Shown here piece by piece: positions 54,577-63,691 of a stretch of DNA of 64,000 nt (positions are counted from its first letter, which is position 1; every line of letters begins with the position of its first letter). Made by a program: the position numbers and the translations under genes. The notes below the pieces were generated by a model. That model was not told the DNA's origin, did not search any database, and was given only the letters and a program-made list of their open reading frames with translations. The DNA comes from Ktedonobacter racemifer DSM 44963 (lineage in GTDB: Bacteria > Chloroflexota > Ktedonobacteria > Ktedonobacterales > Ktedonobacteraceae), in contig NZ_ADVG01000003.1 in NCBI RefSeq assembly GCF_000178855.1, positions 2,170,001 to 2,234,000 on the forward strand. The letters run 5' to 3'.

Positions 54577-55044
54577 TGTTACGATGTGCCTGATCTTCCT
54601 CGCACCAACAATGACCTGGAGCACTATTTTGGTTCGGCCCGGCACTCTGAGCGACGAGCAACTGGGCGAAAGAGTGCTTCTCCTGGTCTGGTTGCACGCG
54701 GACCTGTTCGTGTCATCGCTCTGGTTGCTTCCTGCCACCATCACTTCACCAGCGATGACCTTCATCTCACAGATATCTCTCGCTGGCATACCCTGCGCAA
54801 TGAACTGGACTATCGCCAGATGATACAGCGTGATCGCACTCGCTTTCGCAAATCTCCTGAAGCGTATTTAGCTGCCCTTGAAGAAATGCTCCTCACTGAA
54901 AGATTGCCGACATAGAAAAAAATGCTGTTGGAAACGCTGGAAGATAGCTTGTCAGGCTCAGCTAAAATAGGATACGATAGCAGAGAGTCCGCAAGCAGAC
55001 GTACGGCAAACAACACAGATAGAACAACTCAGACGAAAGGGCCC

Positions 55045-55719
55045 ATGAGTACCATATCCACCAATACGCTTTACCTGGTTCGACATGGCGAAAATCTCGC
55101 AAACATTACCAAAGAATTTTCCTATAAACTCGTTGACTATTCCTTAACACCGAAAGGCGTCCTGCAGGCCGAGCAGACCTCAATCTTTCTCAAGGATCTA
55201 CCACTTGACGCCATCTATGCCTCGCCCCTGAAACGCGCTGCCGAAACCGGGGAGATTATCGCCAGACCACATCATCTCCCGGTAGAGATCGTCGAAGATT
55301 TTCGCGAAATCAACGTCGGAGATCTGGAAAAAATGGCACCCACGCTCGAAAACTGGAATCGCTATGGTCAGATCTACACAGCCTGGGCCAACGGCCACCC
55401 GGAAGAACGTTTTCCCGGTGGCGAAAATTTTCTGGAATTGATTGAACGTTCACGCCGGGGATTGCTGACAGCCATACACGAACGCTCGAATCAACGGATT
55501 CTTATTGCTGCACACGGTGGCATTTTCATAAAGCTAGTCAATTACTTCTGCCGGGAAGCAAACGCACAACCTGACTACAGGCTAATGCATAATTGCTCAA
55601 TCACTGAGATTGAACTGACGAACAACAACGGTGAAATGCATGGCGAACTACGCGCCTGGGCCAGTATCAGCCACCTCTCCGGGGAAGCTGCCGATGTGAT
55701 TGAGCTTCCCCCGATTTGA
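55045..55719 (+). CDS. Histidine phosphatase (phosphoglycerate mutase-like)
   Basis: A 224-residue member of the branch-1 histidine phosphatases: LVRHGEN (nucleophile H14), the conserved Arg in ASPLKRAAETGEII, the acid in EINVGDLE and second His in LIAAHGGI. It hydrolyses a phosphoester in the cytoplasm; mutase or specific phosphatase activity cannot be told. ATG 55045 with GAAAGG upstream. Confidence 0.9.
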   Translation: MSTISTNTLYLVRHGENLANITKEFSYKLVDYSLTPKGVLQAEQTSIFLKDLPLDAIYASPLKRAAETGEIIARPHHLPVEIVEDFREINVGDLEKMAPTLENWNRYGQIYTAWANGHPEERFPGGENFLELIERSRRGLLTAIHERSNQRILIAAHGGIFIKLVNYFCREANAQPDYRLMHNCSITEIELTNNNGEMHGELRAWASISHLSGEAADVIELPPI

Positions 55720-55746
55720 TAGAGTCCCCAAAGCTGAGATATACTA

Positions 55747-55877
55747 CCGCTGGTTTGTTGACTTCGGATTTCGCTGTACTTTAATTAAGCTCACCAAAGA
55801 GTGACGAACTGAGCTTCTCTTGCGGAGGCATGTTCATTTGCGATGAGACGTGATTTCCGGAGTCGACAAACCAGCGG
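55747..55877. repeat. Inverted repeat with 89-bp interior
   Basis: CCGCTGGTTTGTTGACTTCGG (55747-55767) pairs with 55857-55877, two mismatches. Size and layout recall the 626 and 4325 elements, but neither arms nor interior are related. No gene inside. The remainder of 55720-56067 holds nothing recognisable. Confidence 0.5.
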
Positions 55878-56264
55878 TCATTCCCATGAAACGAATTGAC
55901 CTCTCAGGCTGTCTCAGAGCTTAGAGTGTGTTTTGTCCGCGTCAATCTAGTGACCCCTGTAACAGCGTACCCTCCCGGAAGCACGCCTCCCACTAAGAAG
56001 CTAAAACCTGATTTGAATTTTAAAAATCAATAATCCAAAGAAGAGCGGGAAAGAGATATTTCCTACTTAGTAAATAGCGTGAATGTTCGACGATTTTTAA
56101 GGTGAAACGTAGGAAATCGGCGCCAACACTACAGTCGCACTTGTTAACTCAGCAATAAGAACCAGAAAAGTATAAGAAAAGCAACATCATTATCTTCTTC
56201 CAGATGTGGCAATCTGTAGGTGTGAAACCTGAAATCAGATAGCGACATCTAAAAGGAGAAGAAG

Positions 56265-57632
56265 ATGAAGCGAAACAAGCATGCCACCTTCACCGGAACC
56301 AAGACGACCCCTGCCGATGTCTGTCGCTGGGTCCAACCCCTTTTTCGTCTGCATGAGCGCCTCGCCCAGCGCTTTGCCCGACCAGAGCCACATCGCCGGG
56401 TACTGGCCTACCTGCAAGGGATTTTGAGCGAAATATCCCGCAAAAATGGCTGGCAATTAGCTGAACACGCCGGAGAAGCTCGTCCTGATGGCATGCAACG
56501 CCTGCTCTCGCAAGCCGTTTGGGACACCGATGGCGTACGTGATGATTTGCGTACGTATGTGCTTGAAAAACTGGGCTTGCAATCGCCTATCCTGGTCATC
56601 GACGAAAGCTGCTTTCCCAAGCGAGGCGAAAAATCAGCTGGCGTTGGCTTGCAGTATTGCGGAACCACGGGCCGAGTCGAGAATTGCCAGGTCGGAGTTT
56701 TTCTCTCATATGTGACGGCCAAAGGGCATACCCTGATTGATCGCGAACTGTATTTGCCCTTGGACTGGTGCGAGGATCGCGATCGGTGTCGAGCCGCAGG
56801 CATCCCAGCATCGGTTCGTTTCCAGACAAAGCCAGAGTTGGCCCAGCGCATGATCGAACGCATCTGGCAAGCTCAGATCCCCATTTCCTGGGTCGTAGCT
56901 GATACGGTTTACGGGGGCAATCTGGACCTGCGAACCTGGTTGGAAATGCGTGCGTATCCTTACGTGATGGCTGTGGCTTGCAATGAACCAGTCGGATTCC
57001 AGACACCGACTGGACGCAGACGCGAAGAGGCCGCATTGGTCGAAGCGTTCGTCCTTCACGATGGGAACTGGCAGCGCCTGTCAATGAGCGAAGGCAGCAA
57101 AGGCCCCAGGCTCTTCGACTGGGCCATCGTCCCCATGCTGCGCCAGTGGGAGGATGATGGAAGACATTGGTTGCTCATTCGTCGTAGCCTCGCTGATCCA
57201 TCTGAGAAAGCGTACTACTTTGTCTTTGCTCCGCAAGGAACCACCCTGCCAGCAATGGTCAAGGCCATTGGTGCCAGATGGCGTGTTGAGGAAAATTTTG
57301 AGATTGGCAAAGATCTCGGCATGGATCACTACGAAGTACGGAGCTTCATCGGTTGGTACCGGCACATTACGCTCGTGCTGTTGGCTCTTGCTTATCTTGC
57401 AGGAATTTGTGCAACAGAGCGTTTCCCCACTGATCATCCTACGACTTCTGAGTCTGCTACCCAACCCTGCGTACTTCCCTTGACCATTCCTGAAGTGCGC
57501 CATTTGCTCGCACGGCTCATCTGGCCTTTGTCTTCGTCCACACGCCGGGTGCTTGCCTGGTCGTGGTGGCGTCGTTGCCACCAAAGCACGGCGAGCTCTT
57601 ACCACATCAAACGTCGTCTCAAGGCTGGCTAA
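56265..57632 (+). CDS. IS701-family DDE transposase
   Basis: A 455-residue transposase: RPDGMQRLLSQAVWD, D113 in LVIDESCFPKRGEKSAGVGLQYCGTTG, D213 in WVVADTVYGG and E342/E343 in ARWRVEENFEIGKD are the family hallmarks. Intact. ATG 56265 follows AAAAGGAGAAGAAG. The 9-bp hairpin GCGCGTGTC...GACACGCGC (57668-57693) follows the gene and may terminate it. Confidence 0.93.
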   Translation: MKRNKHATFTGTKTTPADVCRWVQPLFRLHERLAQRFARPEPHRRVLAYLQGILSEISRKNGWQLAEHAGEARPDGMQRLLSQAVWDTDGVRDDLRTYVLEKLGLQSPILVIDESCFPKRGEKSAGVGLQYCGTTGRVENCQVGVFLSYVTAKGHTLIDRELYLPLDWCEDRDRCRAAGIPASVRFQTKPELAQRMIERIWQAQIPISWVVADTVYGGNLDLRTWLEMRAYPYVMAVACNEPVGFQTPTGRRREEAALVEAFVLHDGNWQRLSMSEGSKGPRLFDWAIVPMLRQWEDDGRHWLLIRRSLADPSEKAYYFVFAPQGTTLPAMVKAIGARWRVEENFEIGKDLGMDHYEVRSFIGWYRHITLVLLALAYLAGICATERFPTDHPTTSESATQPCVLPLTIPEVRHLLARLIWPLSSSTRRVLAWSWWRRCHQSTASSYHIKRRLKAG

Positions 57633-57667
57633 TCCTGGCTGATTCCCACTTTCTTGGCTTTGCCCTG

Positions 57668-57693
57668 GCGCGTGTCATTTCCTAGACACGCGC
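57668..57693 (+). terminator. Hairpin after the IS701 transposase
   Basis: Nine-base stem GCGCGTGTC/GACACGCGC with loop ATTTCCTA, 36 bases after the stop codon. No T-run follows, so termination is uncertain. Confidence 0.4.
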
Positions 57694-57780
57694 AGAAATT
57701 TCCTGGAAGTGCTGGAGTTCCTGGAAATTTGTGCGCATGTTGTCTCCCATCGTATCTTTCCTTGCGCATGAGTTCTGAAT

Positions 57781-58671
57781 ATGACTCTTCTTCCTGTCAC
57801 AGACGGTGCTCGTCTGCTTGGCATTCATCCCAAGACGCTCCACCACTGGCTCAAAGAGGCCCATGTGCCCTTGTCCACCCACCCGACGGATGCACGGATG
57901 AAATGTGTGATGGAGGAACACCTGCAACAGGTAGCCAGTCTGCATGGCCGCCCACTCCAGGCATCTCGGCCGTTGGATGTAGCCTCTCCTCTTCTCGTCC
58001 CTTCTCAAGTGCAAGCCCTCTCAGCGCCTGAAAATGAAAGGGAACCGGCCTCCACCGCCTGCTCGTTGCTCCCCTCCCACATGCAGGAAGCGGACCAGAT
58101 CCAAAGGCTGGCTTCCCTGGAAACCAAGGTGGTGACTCTTCAGGAGCAGATTGCCCAGCTCACGCTGGCGCTGCTCCAGGAGCGGGAGCGATCGGTCGAG
58201 CATCGTCTCACCGCCCTAGAATCCTTCCTGCAACCACTGGTGGGAACGCAGCTCTCCGCACTGTCGATTCCTGGGGTTGAGCAAGAACCTCCTGGTCCAC
58301 GGCCTGTACCGAGACCTCTGCATCCCGTTGAACAACTCGCTCGCTCTCGCATGCCTCCCCTGATCGAATACAGCGCGCCGGGTACCTACGTGATCATCAG
58401 TTCGCAAGAAGGCGAGGTGCATCTGGAACCCAATTCGCGCGCGTGGTTTGACTGGTTGGCGACCCTTTCCTCCTTCCGTTTCGTTGGGCCTATGGGGCGC
58501 TTTACGGGGCATCGAGGATACAAGGATGGTCAACAGACGCGCTATTGGTCGGCTTCTCGTTGTGTCCGCCGTCATACCTACAAGCAGTATCTTGGCATGA
58601 CGGAGAGCTTGACCATTGCCAACTTGGAGCGCACAGCTGCCAGGCTCCAATCTGACATCGAAGCGCGCTAG
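57781..58671 (+). CDS. HTH protein with coiled coil and C-terminal basic domain
   Basis: A 296-residue protein. Residues 1-45 form a MerR/excisionase-like HTH (VTDGARLLGIHPKTLHHWLKEAHV). A coiled coil (about 100-150, IQRLASLETKVVTLQEQIAQLTLALLQERE) follows. The last about 95 residues (FDWLATLSSFRFVGPMGRFTGHRGYKDG...YWSASRCVRRHTYKQYLGMTESLTIANLE) match a basic module that also occurs near the N-terminus of large LuxR-type regulators in Chloroflexota (from memory). It is probably DNA-binding. Located between the transposase and kinase of the 56-61 kb unit; a regulatory or accessory role is inference. Confidence 0.8.
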   Translation: MTLLPVTDGARLLGIHPKTLHHWLKEAHVPLSTHPTDARMKCVMEEHLQQVASLHGRPLQASRPLDVASPLLVPSQVQALSAPENEREPASTACSLLPSHMQEADQIQRLASLETKVVTLQEQIAQLTLALLQERERSVEHRLTALESFLQPLVGTQLSALSIPGVEQEPPGPRPVPRPLHPVEQLARSRMPPLIEYSAPGTYVIISSQEGEVHLEPNSRAWFDWLATLSSFRFVGPMGRFTGHRGYKDGQQTRYWSASRCVRRHTYKQYLGMTESLTIANLERTAARLQSDIEAR

Positions 58672-58732
58672 ATTGTCGCGCTCTTTGCTGTCAATGATCT
58701 CCTCTGGTTCCCAACAAGTGCGACTGTAGTGG

Positions 58733-58792
58733 CCAATCATAGGAATCGACCAGGAAGACGCTGGAGAAACCGCTTCCCATCTGGGGGATCAG
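58733..58792 (+). repeat. Internal copy of the unit's subterminal repeat
   Basis: CCAATCATAGGAATCGACC, then GGAAGACGCTG and AACCGCTTCCCATCTGGGG; inverted relative to 60811-60869 and parallel to 18188-18252. With the right-hand copy it brackets only the histidine kinase (58.73-60.87 kb). The rest of 58672-59039 has no gene. Confidence 0.7.
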
Positions 58793-59039
58793 CGTGGAAT
58801 ATTGTAAATACATCGCTCGCGATCTCGCCTGCCGCGTCCAAGGCGCTGGTGGTAATGACCCGAAACCTGAGCACTTGACCCCAATTATTATAAGCAGCTG
58901 ACCGGGAATACGAAGTGCCAGCTCGTTTGTTTCTCGAATATATCAGGTCATTTCACTCGACCTACTTTCTTTCTCTCAGAGCAGGTACGCATCTTCGTTA
59001 CCAGGGATTGGGACACGTGAAAAGGGGATTTACCGTACT

Positions 59040-60497
59040 ATGTCGAAGATAAAGCAGACGAGGCGTGTCACTCCTCCGTCAGGTGACACGCTGATCGAGA
59101 CCATTCCCCAGTTGGTTTGGACAGCACGACCCGACGGCCTACACGACTACACAAACAGGCGCTGGCTGAACTACACGGGGTTGACTTTTGAGCAGGTACG
59201 CCACGACAAATGGGCGCAGCTCCAGTTCATCCATCCCGATGATCGTGAAGGCACCCAAGCGCTCGTACAGCATGCCCTGGACACGGGAGAAACGTATGAG
59301 CACGAAGATCGTCTCAGAAATAGCCAGACCGGGGAGTATCGCTGGTTTTTAGTCCGCGTCGAGCCTTCGCGCAATGAAGCAGGCCAGATCGTCAAGTGGG
59401 TTGGCACCGGCACCGATATCGACGAGCAGAAGCGGATCGAGGCAGCCTTGCGCCCGGGTCAGGAACGCGCAGACGCCTTGATGAAGTCCAAGATCATCGG
59501 GATCTTTGTCAGCGAGGGGGACCAGATTATGGATGCGAACGACACCTTTCTGCGCATGACCGGCTATACCCGCGAAGACCTCCGCGCGGGGCGCCTGAAC
59601 TGGTTGCAGATGGCCCCTCTAGAATATCTGGCTCGAACCCAGCAAGCTCATCAGGAACTGGCCACTCAGCACTCACTGACGCCCTATGAGAAAGAGTACC
59701 TTTGTCAGGACGGCAGTCGCCTTCCAGTGCTCGTATGCGGGGTCCTCTTGCAGGATCATCCCCTACAGGTGATCAACTTTGTGCTCGATAACTCGGCGCG
59801 CAAAGAACTGGAGCAACGCAAGGATGACTTTATCAGTATGGCCAGCCATGAACTCAAGACCCCACTCACGGCGGTCAAGATACAAACCCAACTAGTGCGC
59901 AAACGCCTCGAAAAGCATGCCCAGCACGAGGCAGCCACCGCGCTTTCCCGGGTGGAGGGACCTGTCAAGCAACTGGAACGCCTGATCGCAGAGTTACTGG
60001 ATGTCTCCAAGATCCAGGCAGGGAGATTGGAGTACATCCGGGAGCGGGTGGATCTCGACGAGCTGGTGCGGGGGGTCATCGACACCCTGCAGCACACGAG
60101 TCCCAGCCATACCATTCTGGTCCGTGGAAGTGTGCAGACCAGCCTGATCGGGGATCGAGACTGGCTCAGACAGGTGTTCACCAACCTGCTCAGCAATGCC
60201 ATCAAGTATGCTCCCGATGCAAAGACCGTCGAGGTGGAACTCTCCGCCTCTGACGAGGTGGTCACGATCCAGGTGACCGATCATGGCCTGGGCATCCCGC
60301 GCGAGCAGCGCGACAAGATTTTTGAGCGCTTCTATCGGGCTGCTGATCTCAGGCAGAGTGCGATCCCTGGTTTGGGCATGGGACTCTACATTGTGGCCGA
60401 GATCGTCAAGGGCCATGGAGGAACCATCACGGTGGACAGCGAGGTCGGAAAAGGCTCGACCTTTACGGTCACCTTTCCCACGAAGAGGGATGCCTGA
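59040..60497 (+). CDS. PAS-PAS sensor histidine kinase (soluble)
   Basis: A 485-residue kinase without TM helices. PAS 1 (about 18-130; IETIPQLVWTARPDGLHDYTNRRW, FIHPDDRE, W.GTGTDIDEQK), PAS 2 (about 140-255; GIFVSEGDQIMDANDTFLRMTGYTREDL), HisKA with H270 (SMASHELKTPLTAVK) and HATPase with QVFTNLLSNAIKYA, TDHGLGIP and PGLGMGLYIVAEIVKGHGG. ATG 59040. No partner regulator adjacent. Position between inverted repeats suggests it travels as cargo. Confidence 0.93.
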   Translation: MSKIKQTRRVTPPSGDTLIETIPQLVWTARPDGLHDYTNRRWLNYTGLTFEQVRHDKWAQLQFIHPDDREGTQALVQHALDTGETYEHEDRLRNSQTGEYRWFLVRVEPSRNEAGQIVKWVGTGTDIDEQKRIEAALRPGQERADALMKSKIIGIFVSEGDQIMDANDTFLRMTGYTREDLRAGRLNWLQMAPLEYLARTQQAHQELATQHSLTPYEKEYLCQDGSRLPVLVCGVLLQDHPLQVINFVLDNSARKELEQRKDDFISMASHELKTPLTAVKIQTQLVRKRLEKHAQHEAATALSRVEGPVKQLERLIAELLDVSKIQAGRLEYIRERVDLDELVRGVIDTLQHTSPSHTILVRGSVQTSLIGDRDWLRQVFTNLLSNAIKYAPDAKTVEVELSASDEVVTIQVTDHGLGIPREQRDKIFERFYRAADLRQSAIPGLGMGLYIVAEIVKGHGGTITVDSEVGKGSTFTVTFPTKRDA

Positions 60498-60503
60498 GCG
60501 TGG

Positions 60504-60526
60504 AAAGGACGCCACGCACGTCCTTT
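60504..60526 (+). terminator. Hairpin after the PAS kinase
   Basis: AAAGGACG, loop CCACGCA, CGTCCTTT beginning 6 bases after the stop. A short T3 closes it. The rest of 60527-60810 holds no supported gene. Confidence 0.5.
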
Positions 60527-60810
60527 GAGGAAGTTCGGGCGGCGAGATCCGTGTGTGGGCACGGGATGGTGCTACGCCATCACGGACTCGCTTCCTGCGG
60601 ACGCCCTCGCGCGTTTCGTGCCGCCAGAGAGAACATTCCCCTATGGCGCGGGAGACCTCTCCGTTCGGCAAGCTGTCTGAAGCATAAGCTTCTGGGACGG
60701 GAGCGACCCACAGAGAGAGGCAGCGTTTGCCCGCACCATAGGGAGATTTCCAGATGGGAATGCCTCGCGCAGACTGGGCGTTCGCTCGGTTTATTGACAA
60801 CATTCCACTC

Positions 60811-60869
60811 TGATACCCCAAATGGGGAGCGGTTTCTTCAGCGTCTTCCTGGTCGATTCCTATGATTGG
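60811..60869 (-). repeat. Subterminal repeat next to the right 59-bp end
   Basis: Inverse of 58733-58792 with few mismatches (CAGCGTCTTCCTGGTCGATTCC on the plus strand). It forms, with 60866-60924, a continuous terminal region of about 115 bp. Confidence 0.7.
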
Positions 60870-61046
60870 CGCCGATTTCCTACATTTCACCTTAAAAATC
60901 GTCGAACATTCACGCTATTTACTACTACTCTTCGCTGCTTCTGGCAAAGGATGAACCACACTCAAAAAGCTTTTTTAGGTCCTACTAAACTGGAAAAGAA
61001 GAACTGAAAATATTCTTTCATAGCAAAGAAGACAGATAAATCCTTG

Positions 61047-61199
61047 TGTAAATTTGCACGCTTCATGGGAGAAAATTTGCACATTGCGTGGGATTTCCCG
61101 CGCGACGTTGTATTGTTATGGAAAAGAGACCAAACTTCCTACAGACCAAGCTTCCCACGGAATGAGCGAAATTCCTCCCATGAAGCGTGCAAATTTACA
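61047..61199. repeat. Inverted repeat upstream of the HAD gene
   Basis: TGTAAATTTGCACGCTTCATGGGAG (61047-61071) is perfectly inverted at 61175-61199; spacer 103 bp. The open frame through it is an artefact of the HAD frame. It could be a mini-element or a transcript hairpin directly upstream of the HAD start (61236). Confidence 0.65.
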
Positions 61200-61235
61200 A
61201 CTTGGTTGCCGCGGCTACCGGAAAGGATCAAGACA

Positions 61236-61877
61236 GTGAAAAAGTACATACTCTTCGATCATGATGGTGTTCTGGTGGATACCGAATTCTGGTATTACAA
61301 AGCTGGAGAACGCGCCCTGGCGGACATTGGTTTGACTTTGGACAAGGATCAATACCTCCGGGACATGAACCAGGGATTGGGCACTTGGGCCCAAGCCAGG
61401 GCGGCAGGTATTGATGAACAGACCATCAGCAGGCAGCGTGAGGTTCGTAATGATTATTATCAGGAATATCTTAGAACAGAAGCCATTGAGATTGAAGGCG
61501 TCGTTGAAACTCTTGCTGAACTGTCAAAATACGTCCGCATGGCCATCGTGACGACTGCAAAACGTGTGGATTTTGAAATTATCCATGAAAAGCGCCAAGT
61601 TAGACAATTCATGGATTTCGTCCTTGTTCGCGAAGACTACAAGCTCACCAAGCCGCACCCGGAACCATACCTGACCGGCTTAAAGCGCCTCGGAGCCACC
61701 AAAGAAGAGACACTGGTTGTAGAGGATTCATCCAGAGGGCTGAACTCAGCCGTGGCGGCCGGTATTGACTGTGTCATTGTCTATAACGACTTTACAAAAG
61801 CACATGACTTTTCACAGGCTAGCTATCGAATCGAAACTCTGATTGAATTGAAGGATATCATCCTTAATGTAACCTGA
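61236..61877 (+). CDS. HAD-superfamily phosphatase (beta-PGM-like)
   Basis: A 213-residue HAD hydrolase: motif I FDHDGVLVDT (D8, D10), motif II IVTTAK, motif III Lys in DYKLTKPHPEPYL and motif IV VVEDSSRGLNSAVAAGI. The cap is helical as in phosphoglycolate/beta-phosphoglucomutase relatives. Start at GTG 61236 (AAAGGA 8 bases upstream) gives the natural N-terminus MKKYILFDHDG; the longer frame crosses the inverted repeat. Lower GC than the neighbouring kinase unit. Confidence 0.92.
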   Translation: MKKYILFDHDGVLVDTEFWYYKAGERALADIGLTLDKDQYLRDMNQGLGTWAQARAAGIDEQTISRQREVRNDYYQEYLRTEAIEIEGVVETLAELSKYVRMAIVTTAKRVDFEIIHEKRQVRQFMDFVLVREDYKLTKPHPEPYLTGLKRLGATKEETLVVEDSSRGLNSAVAAGIDCVIVYNDFTKAHDFSQASYRIETLIELKDIILNVT

Positions 61878-62449
61878 AGGAGCATTTACCAGTGTGTCCC
61901 ATACTCCTTTGAAAAGCGAATGAGCATGGCTATCTCGGCCGCGAAACGTTCGTATAGGTAGATCCATATGCATTGTGGCGGTAGATTGTCATAAGAGGAC
62001 CTGTCGTTTGACTCATAAACTCGCCAAAACGGGGAGATATCCGTCAAAAGCAGAAAAGGGCGAGGATATGGAACTCCATCAGGTTTGGTGAATAGTGCTT
62101 GCTTAGTAGAACTCTTCTCAGGTGATAGAGCTGAACTCGCTAGGATGGGGGAGGATGCTTTGTGTAGATGGCTGAAAAGCTAGACGTGTGTCTTCTTTTT
62201 TTATTTCCATCAAAGAGGTATAGCTGCTTCCTGCAGCTATACCTCAAAGGAACAGGGGCTACACCTGTGTTTACCACGAAAGGGTATGGACCACCATACG
62301 ATTGAGATGAAACCAATGACCACGTGTGTGAACGAACGCAACATTTTGCTCCCCAGCTTTTGAGGGTCCCGACATTACCAAAATTTGGTATTCTATTATT
62401 TATAGAATACTTGCCTCCAAAAAAAGCGCTTTCTTGATCTGTGTCTCTC
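61878..62449. other. Gene-free stretch
   Basis: A short frame on the minus strand (62140-62565) has no protein-like composition. GAGGTATAGCTGC...GCAGCTATACCTC (about 62212-62245) is a hairpin. Nothing else is supported. Confidence 0.4.
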
Positions 62450-62495
62450 CATTGCACTGGATATGGCCTCTGAAGAAGCCGTATCCAGTGCAATG
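62450..62495. repeat. 18-bp hairpin
   Basis: CATTGCACTGGATATGGC (62450-62467), 10-base loop, GCCGTATCCAGTGCAATG (to 62495); one G-T type mismatch. It lies just beyond the stop of the minus-strand gene 62505-62897, so it may terminate that gene; the complement lacks a T-run. Confidence 0.6.
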
Positions 62496-62504
62496 TCGCG
62501 TGTG

Positions 62505-62897
62505 TTAAGAACACTTGCGTTGTTCTTGCTGGAGAAGTGCTCTCATTTCTTCTTCGGAAAGACAATCAGCTGGGCGTTCATTGGCTGGCCATGGCTCTTG
62601 TCGCGCATCACCAATGGTTGCTTCGGTGACCAGGCGCCGGGTAAACCCAAATGGGAAGCGGAATGTGGGATCATCAATGACCCATAGGTGATAGTGGTTG
62701 CTTGTGTCCACTTCCCGTGAGCGTGCGGGAAACAGCTCAACACCTTCACATTCAGGCCCGACGAGTTCATCCTTAATGCGCATTTTATCTCTATAGGTGT
62801 AAATATTGAAATTCCGTGAGGGAATTTCGACAATTATCTGAGGTAATCTTTCATCAAGAAAAAACGCTTCACAGGCCCTTCGGACTCTTTTTCCCAC
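62505..62897 (-). CDS. Unknown acidic protein, 130 residues
   Basis: GTG start at 62897 preceded by GAGGTAATCT. Content: MGKRVRRACEAFFLDERLPQIIVEIPSRNFNIYTYRDKMRIKDELVGPECEGVELFPARSREVDTSNHYHLWVIDDPTFRFPFGFTRR is well-ordered, protein-like sequence, with an SNHYHLWV segment and a charged C-terminus. It resembles small conserved hypothetical proteins of mobile regions, but I name no family. An inverted repeat TCTGAGGTAATCT / AGATTACCTCAGA (about 62837-62915) brackets its start codon and could be an operator. Confidence 0.65.
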   Translation of the reverse strand: MGKRVRRACEAFFLDERLPQIIVEIPSRNFNIYTYRDKMRIKDELVGPECEGVELFPARSREVDTSNHYHLWVIDDPTFRFPFGFTRRLVTEATIGDARQEPWPANERPADCLSEEEMRALLQQEQRKCS

Positions 62898-62954
62898 GTA
62901 GAGATTACCTCAGAGAGTTCCCAAAAGAGTACCTCATCGAATCCCAATATTTAC

Positions 62955-63176
62955 ATGCTCTATAAAAAGCAGGACAACAACACCTATCTCTGCAGGATTG
63001 ATTCAACCATCCCGCTCGCTGACTACAGAAAGCGCAAATCCTACTATGGCCGCGACATGAAAGTACACGTCCCTGATGGGAACTATCAGCACTTCATACT
63101 CCCTCCCTCAGAGTCTGCCCAGGTTGACGTATACGACGGCTCTTACGCAGGTTCGCTGATTTTTGAGAACAGATGA
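62955..63176 (+). CDS. Possible small protein, 73 residues
   Basis: ATG at 62955 opens MLYKKQDNNTYLCRIDSTIPLADYRKRKSYYGRDMKVHVPDG with a Tyr-rich C-terminus. The ribosome site is weak. It is divergent from the gene at 62505. Composition is protein-like but I cannot support a family. Confidence 0.35.
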   Translation: MLYKKQDNNTYLCRIDSTIPLADYRKRKSYYGRDMKVHVPDGNYQHFILPPSESAQVDVYDGSYAGSLIFENR

Positions 63177-63277
63177 GATACAAGGCAAAAGAACGGGCCT
63201 TCTGTTGCGTACGTCTTTGCTCATCTTGTTTTTCTGCTAGAGAGCAAGCAGAGAAGGTATCCACGTGAGGAGAGAAA

Positions 63278-63673
63278 CTAGGAGGAAGCTGGTGAGGGAA
63301 GGAAGCGGTGAATGAGTTGCTCAAGCTGATATATATGAAATGGTTTAGAGATGAGAGCGTCTACAGGCAAAGATAACTCAGGCCATATGTTGGCTGCGGT
63401 GAGTAGTACCATGTGCGGCGGCGCGATTCCCCTTGCGCTTGCTTCCTCACGTAACCCTTGCACCACACCAATCCCCCCCATAATGGGCATCATCACGTCC
63501 GTGAGCACAAGCGCTGGCCAGTGCTCACGGGCGAGGTCGAGCGCTTGTTGTCCATTAAAGGCGACCAATGGCTGGTACCCAAGGCTCTCGACCACCAGCG
63601 TCAGGATTTCGGTAATCGGGATGTCATCGTCAACGATCAAGACGATGGGTGGTTCGTATATTTCCTCATGCAA
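63278..63673 (-). CDS. Single-domain response regulator
   Basis: A 131-residue CheY-like receiver with no output domain: acidic residues D15/D16, phospho-acceptor D59 (LVLTDVMMPIMGG), T92 (LLTAAN) and K110 (ISKPF). It lies directly downstream of the KaiC-like gene on the same strand (18 bases between), which suggests a functional unit in which a kinase elsewhere signals through this receiver. Confidence 0.92.
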   Translation of the reverse strand: MHEEIYEPPIVLIVDDDIPITEILTLVVESLGYQPLVAFNGQQALDLAREHWPALVLTDVMMPIMGGIGVVQGLREEASARGIAPPHMVLLTAANIWPELSLPVDALISKPFHIYQLEQLIHRFLPSPASS

Positions 63674-63691
63674 GTGTTACATCCTGCTTTC

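Larger units (their letters stand above)
51838..54915 (+). pseudogene. Cys-rich DDE transposase, copy 2, interrupted by TnpB element
   Basis: ATG 51838 (AAAGAGGCG upstream). CWECGKR...CQNPSCGWYHRSYRPEEEG, VILALDGLQPDVGHEVLWVL, VTDGQHSIRNAVQTVLPDIPHQLCHFHYLREAAKPVYEADRHAKKELKKQ and SEALATMLTTFRKVTASYWPGLFH run uninterrupted to 53100. The TnpB element then intervenes, and the frame resumes at 54577 with CYDVPDLPRTNNDLEHYFGSARHSERRATGRK to 54915. Apart from the insertion it is intact and provides the model for the damaged copy at 37755. Confidence 0.85.
56068..60924. mobile_element. 4.86-kb unit with 59-bp inverted ends
   Basis: 56068-56126 and 60866-60924 are inverted copies differing at one base (outermost TAGTAAATAGCGTG, innermost AATCGGCGCCAA). 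Between them lie an IS701 transposase, an HTH protein and a PAS histidine kinase. The right end continues inward with a further conserved 59 bp (60811-60869) that is repeated inverted at 58733-58792. Either this is one transposon with cargo or two related elements that fused; a target duplication is not evident. Confidence 0.6.

Noticed and set aside
55747..55877. Third member of the TTTGGTGA mini-element family
   Set aside because: Arms and size look alike, but the interior lacks the TTTGGTGA edges and aligns with neither copy; kept only as an independent inverted repeat.
61044..61235. N-terminal extension of the HAD protein
   Set aside because: It is encoded by the 25-bp inverted repeat and its interior; the HAD fold starts at GTG 61236 with a good ribosome site.
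62140..62565. 141-residue minus-strand ORF
   Set aside because: No ribosome site, no protein-like pattern, overlaps the hairpin at 62450 and the end of a better ORF.
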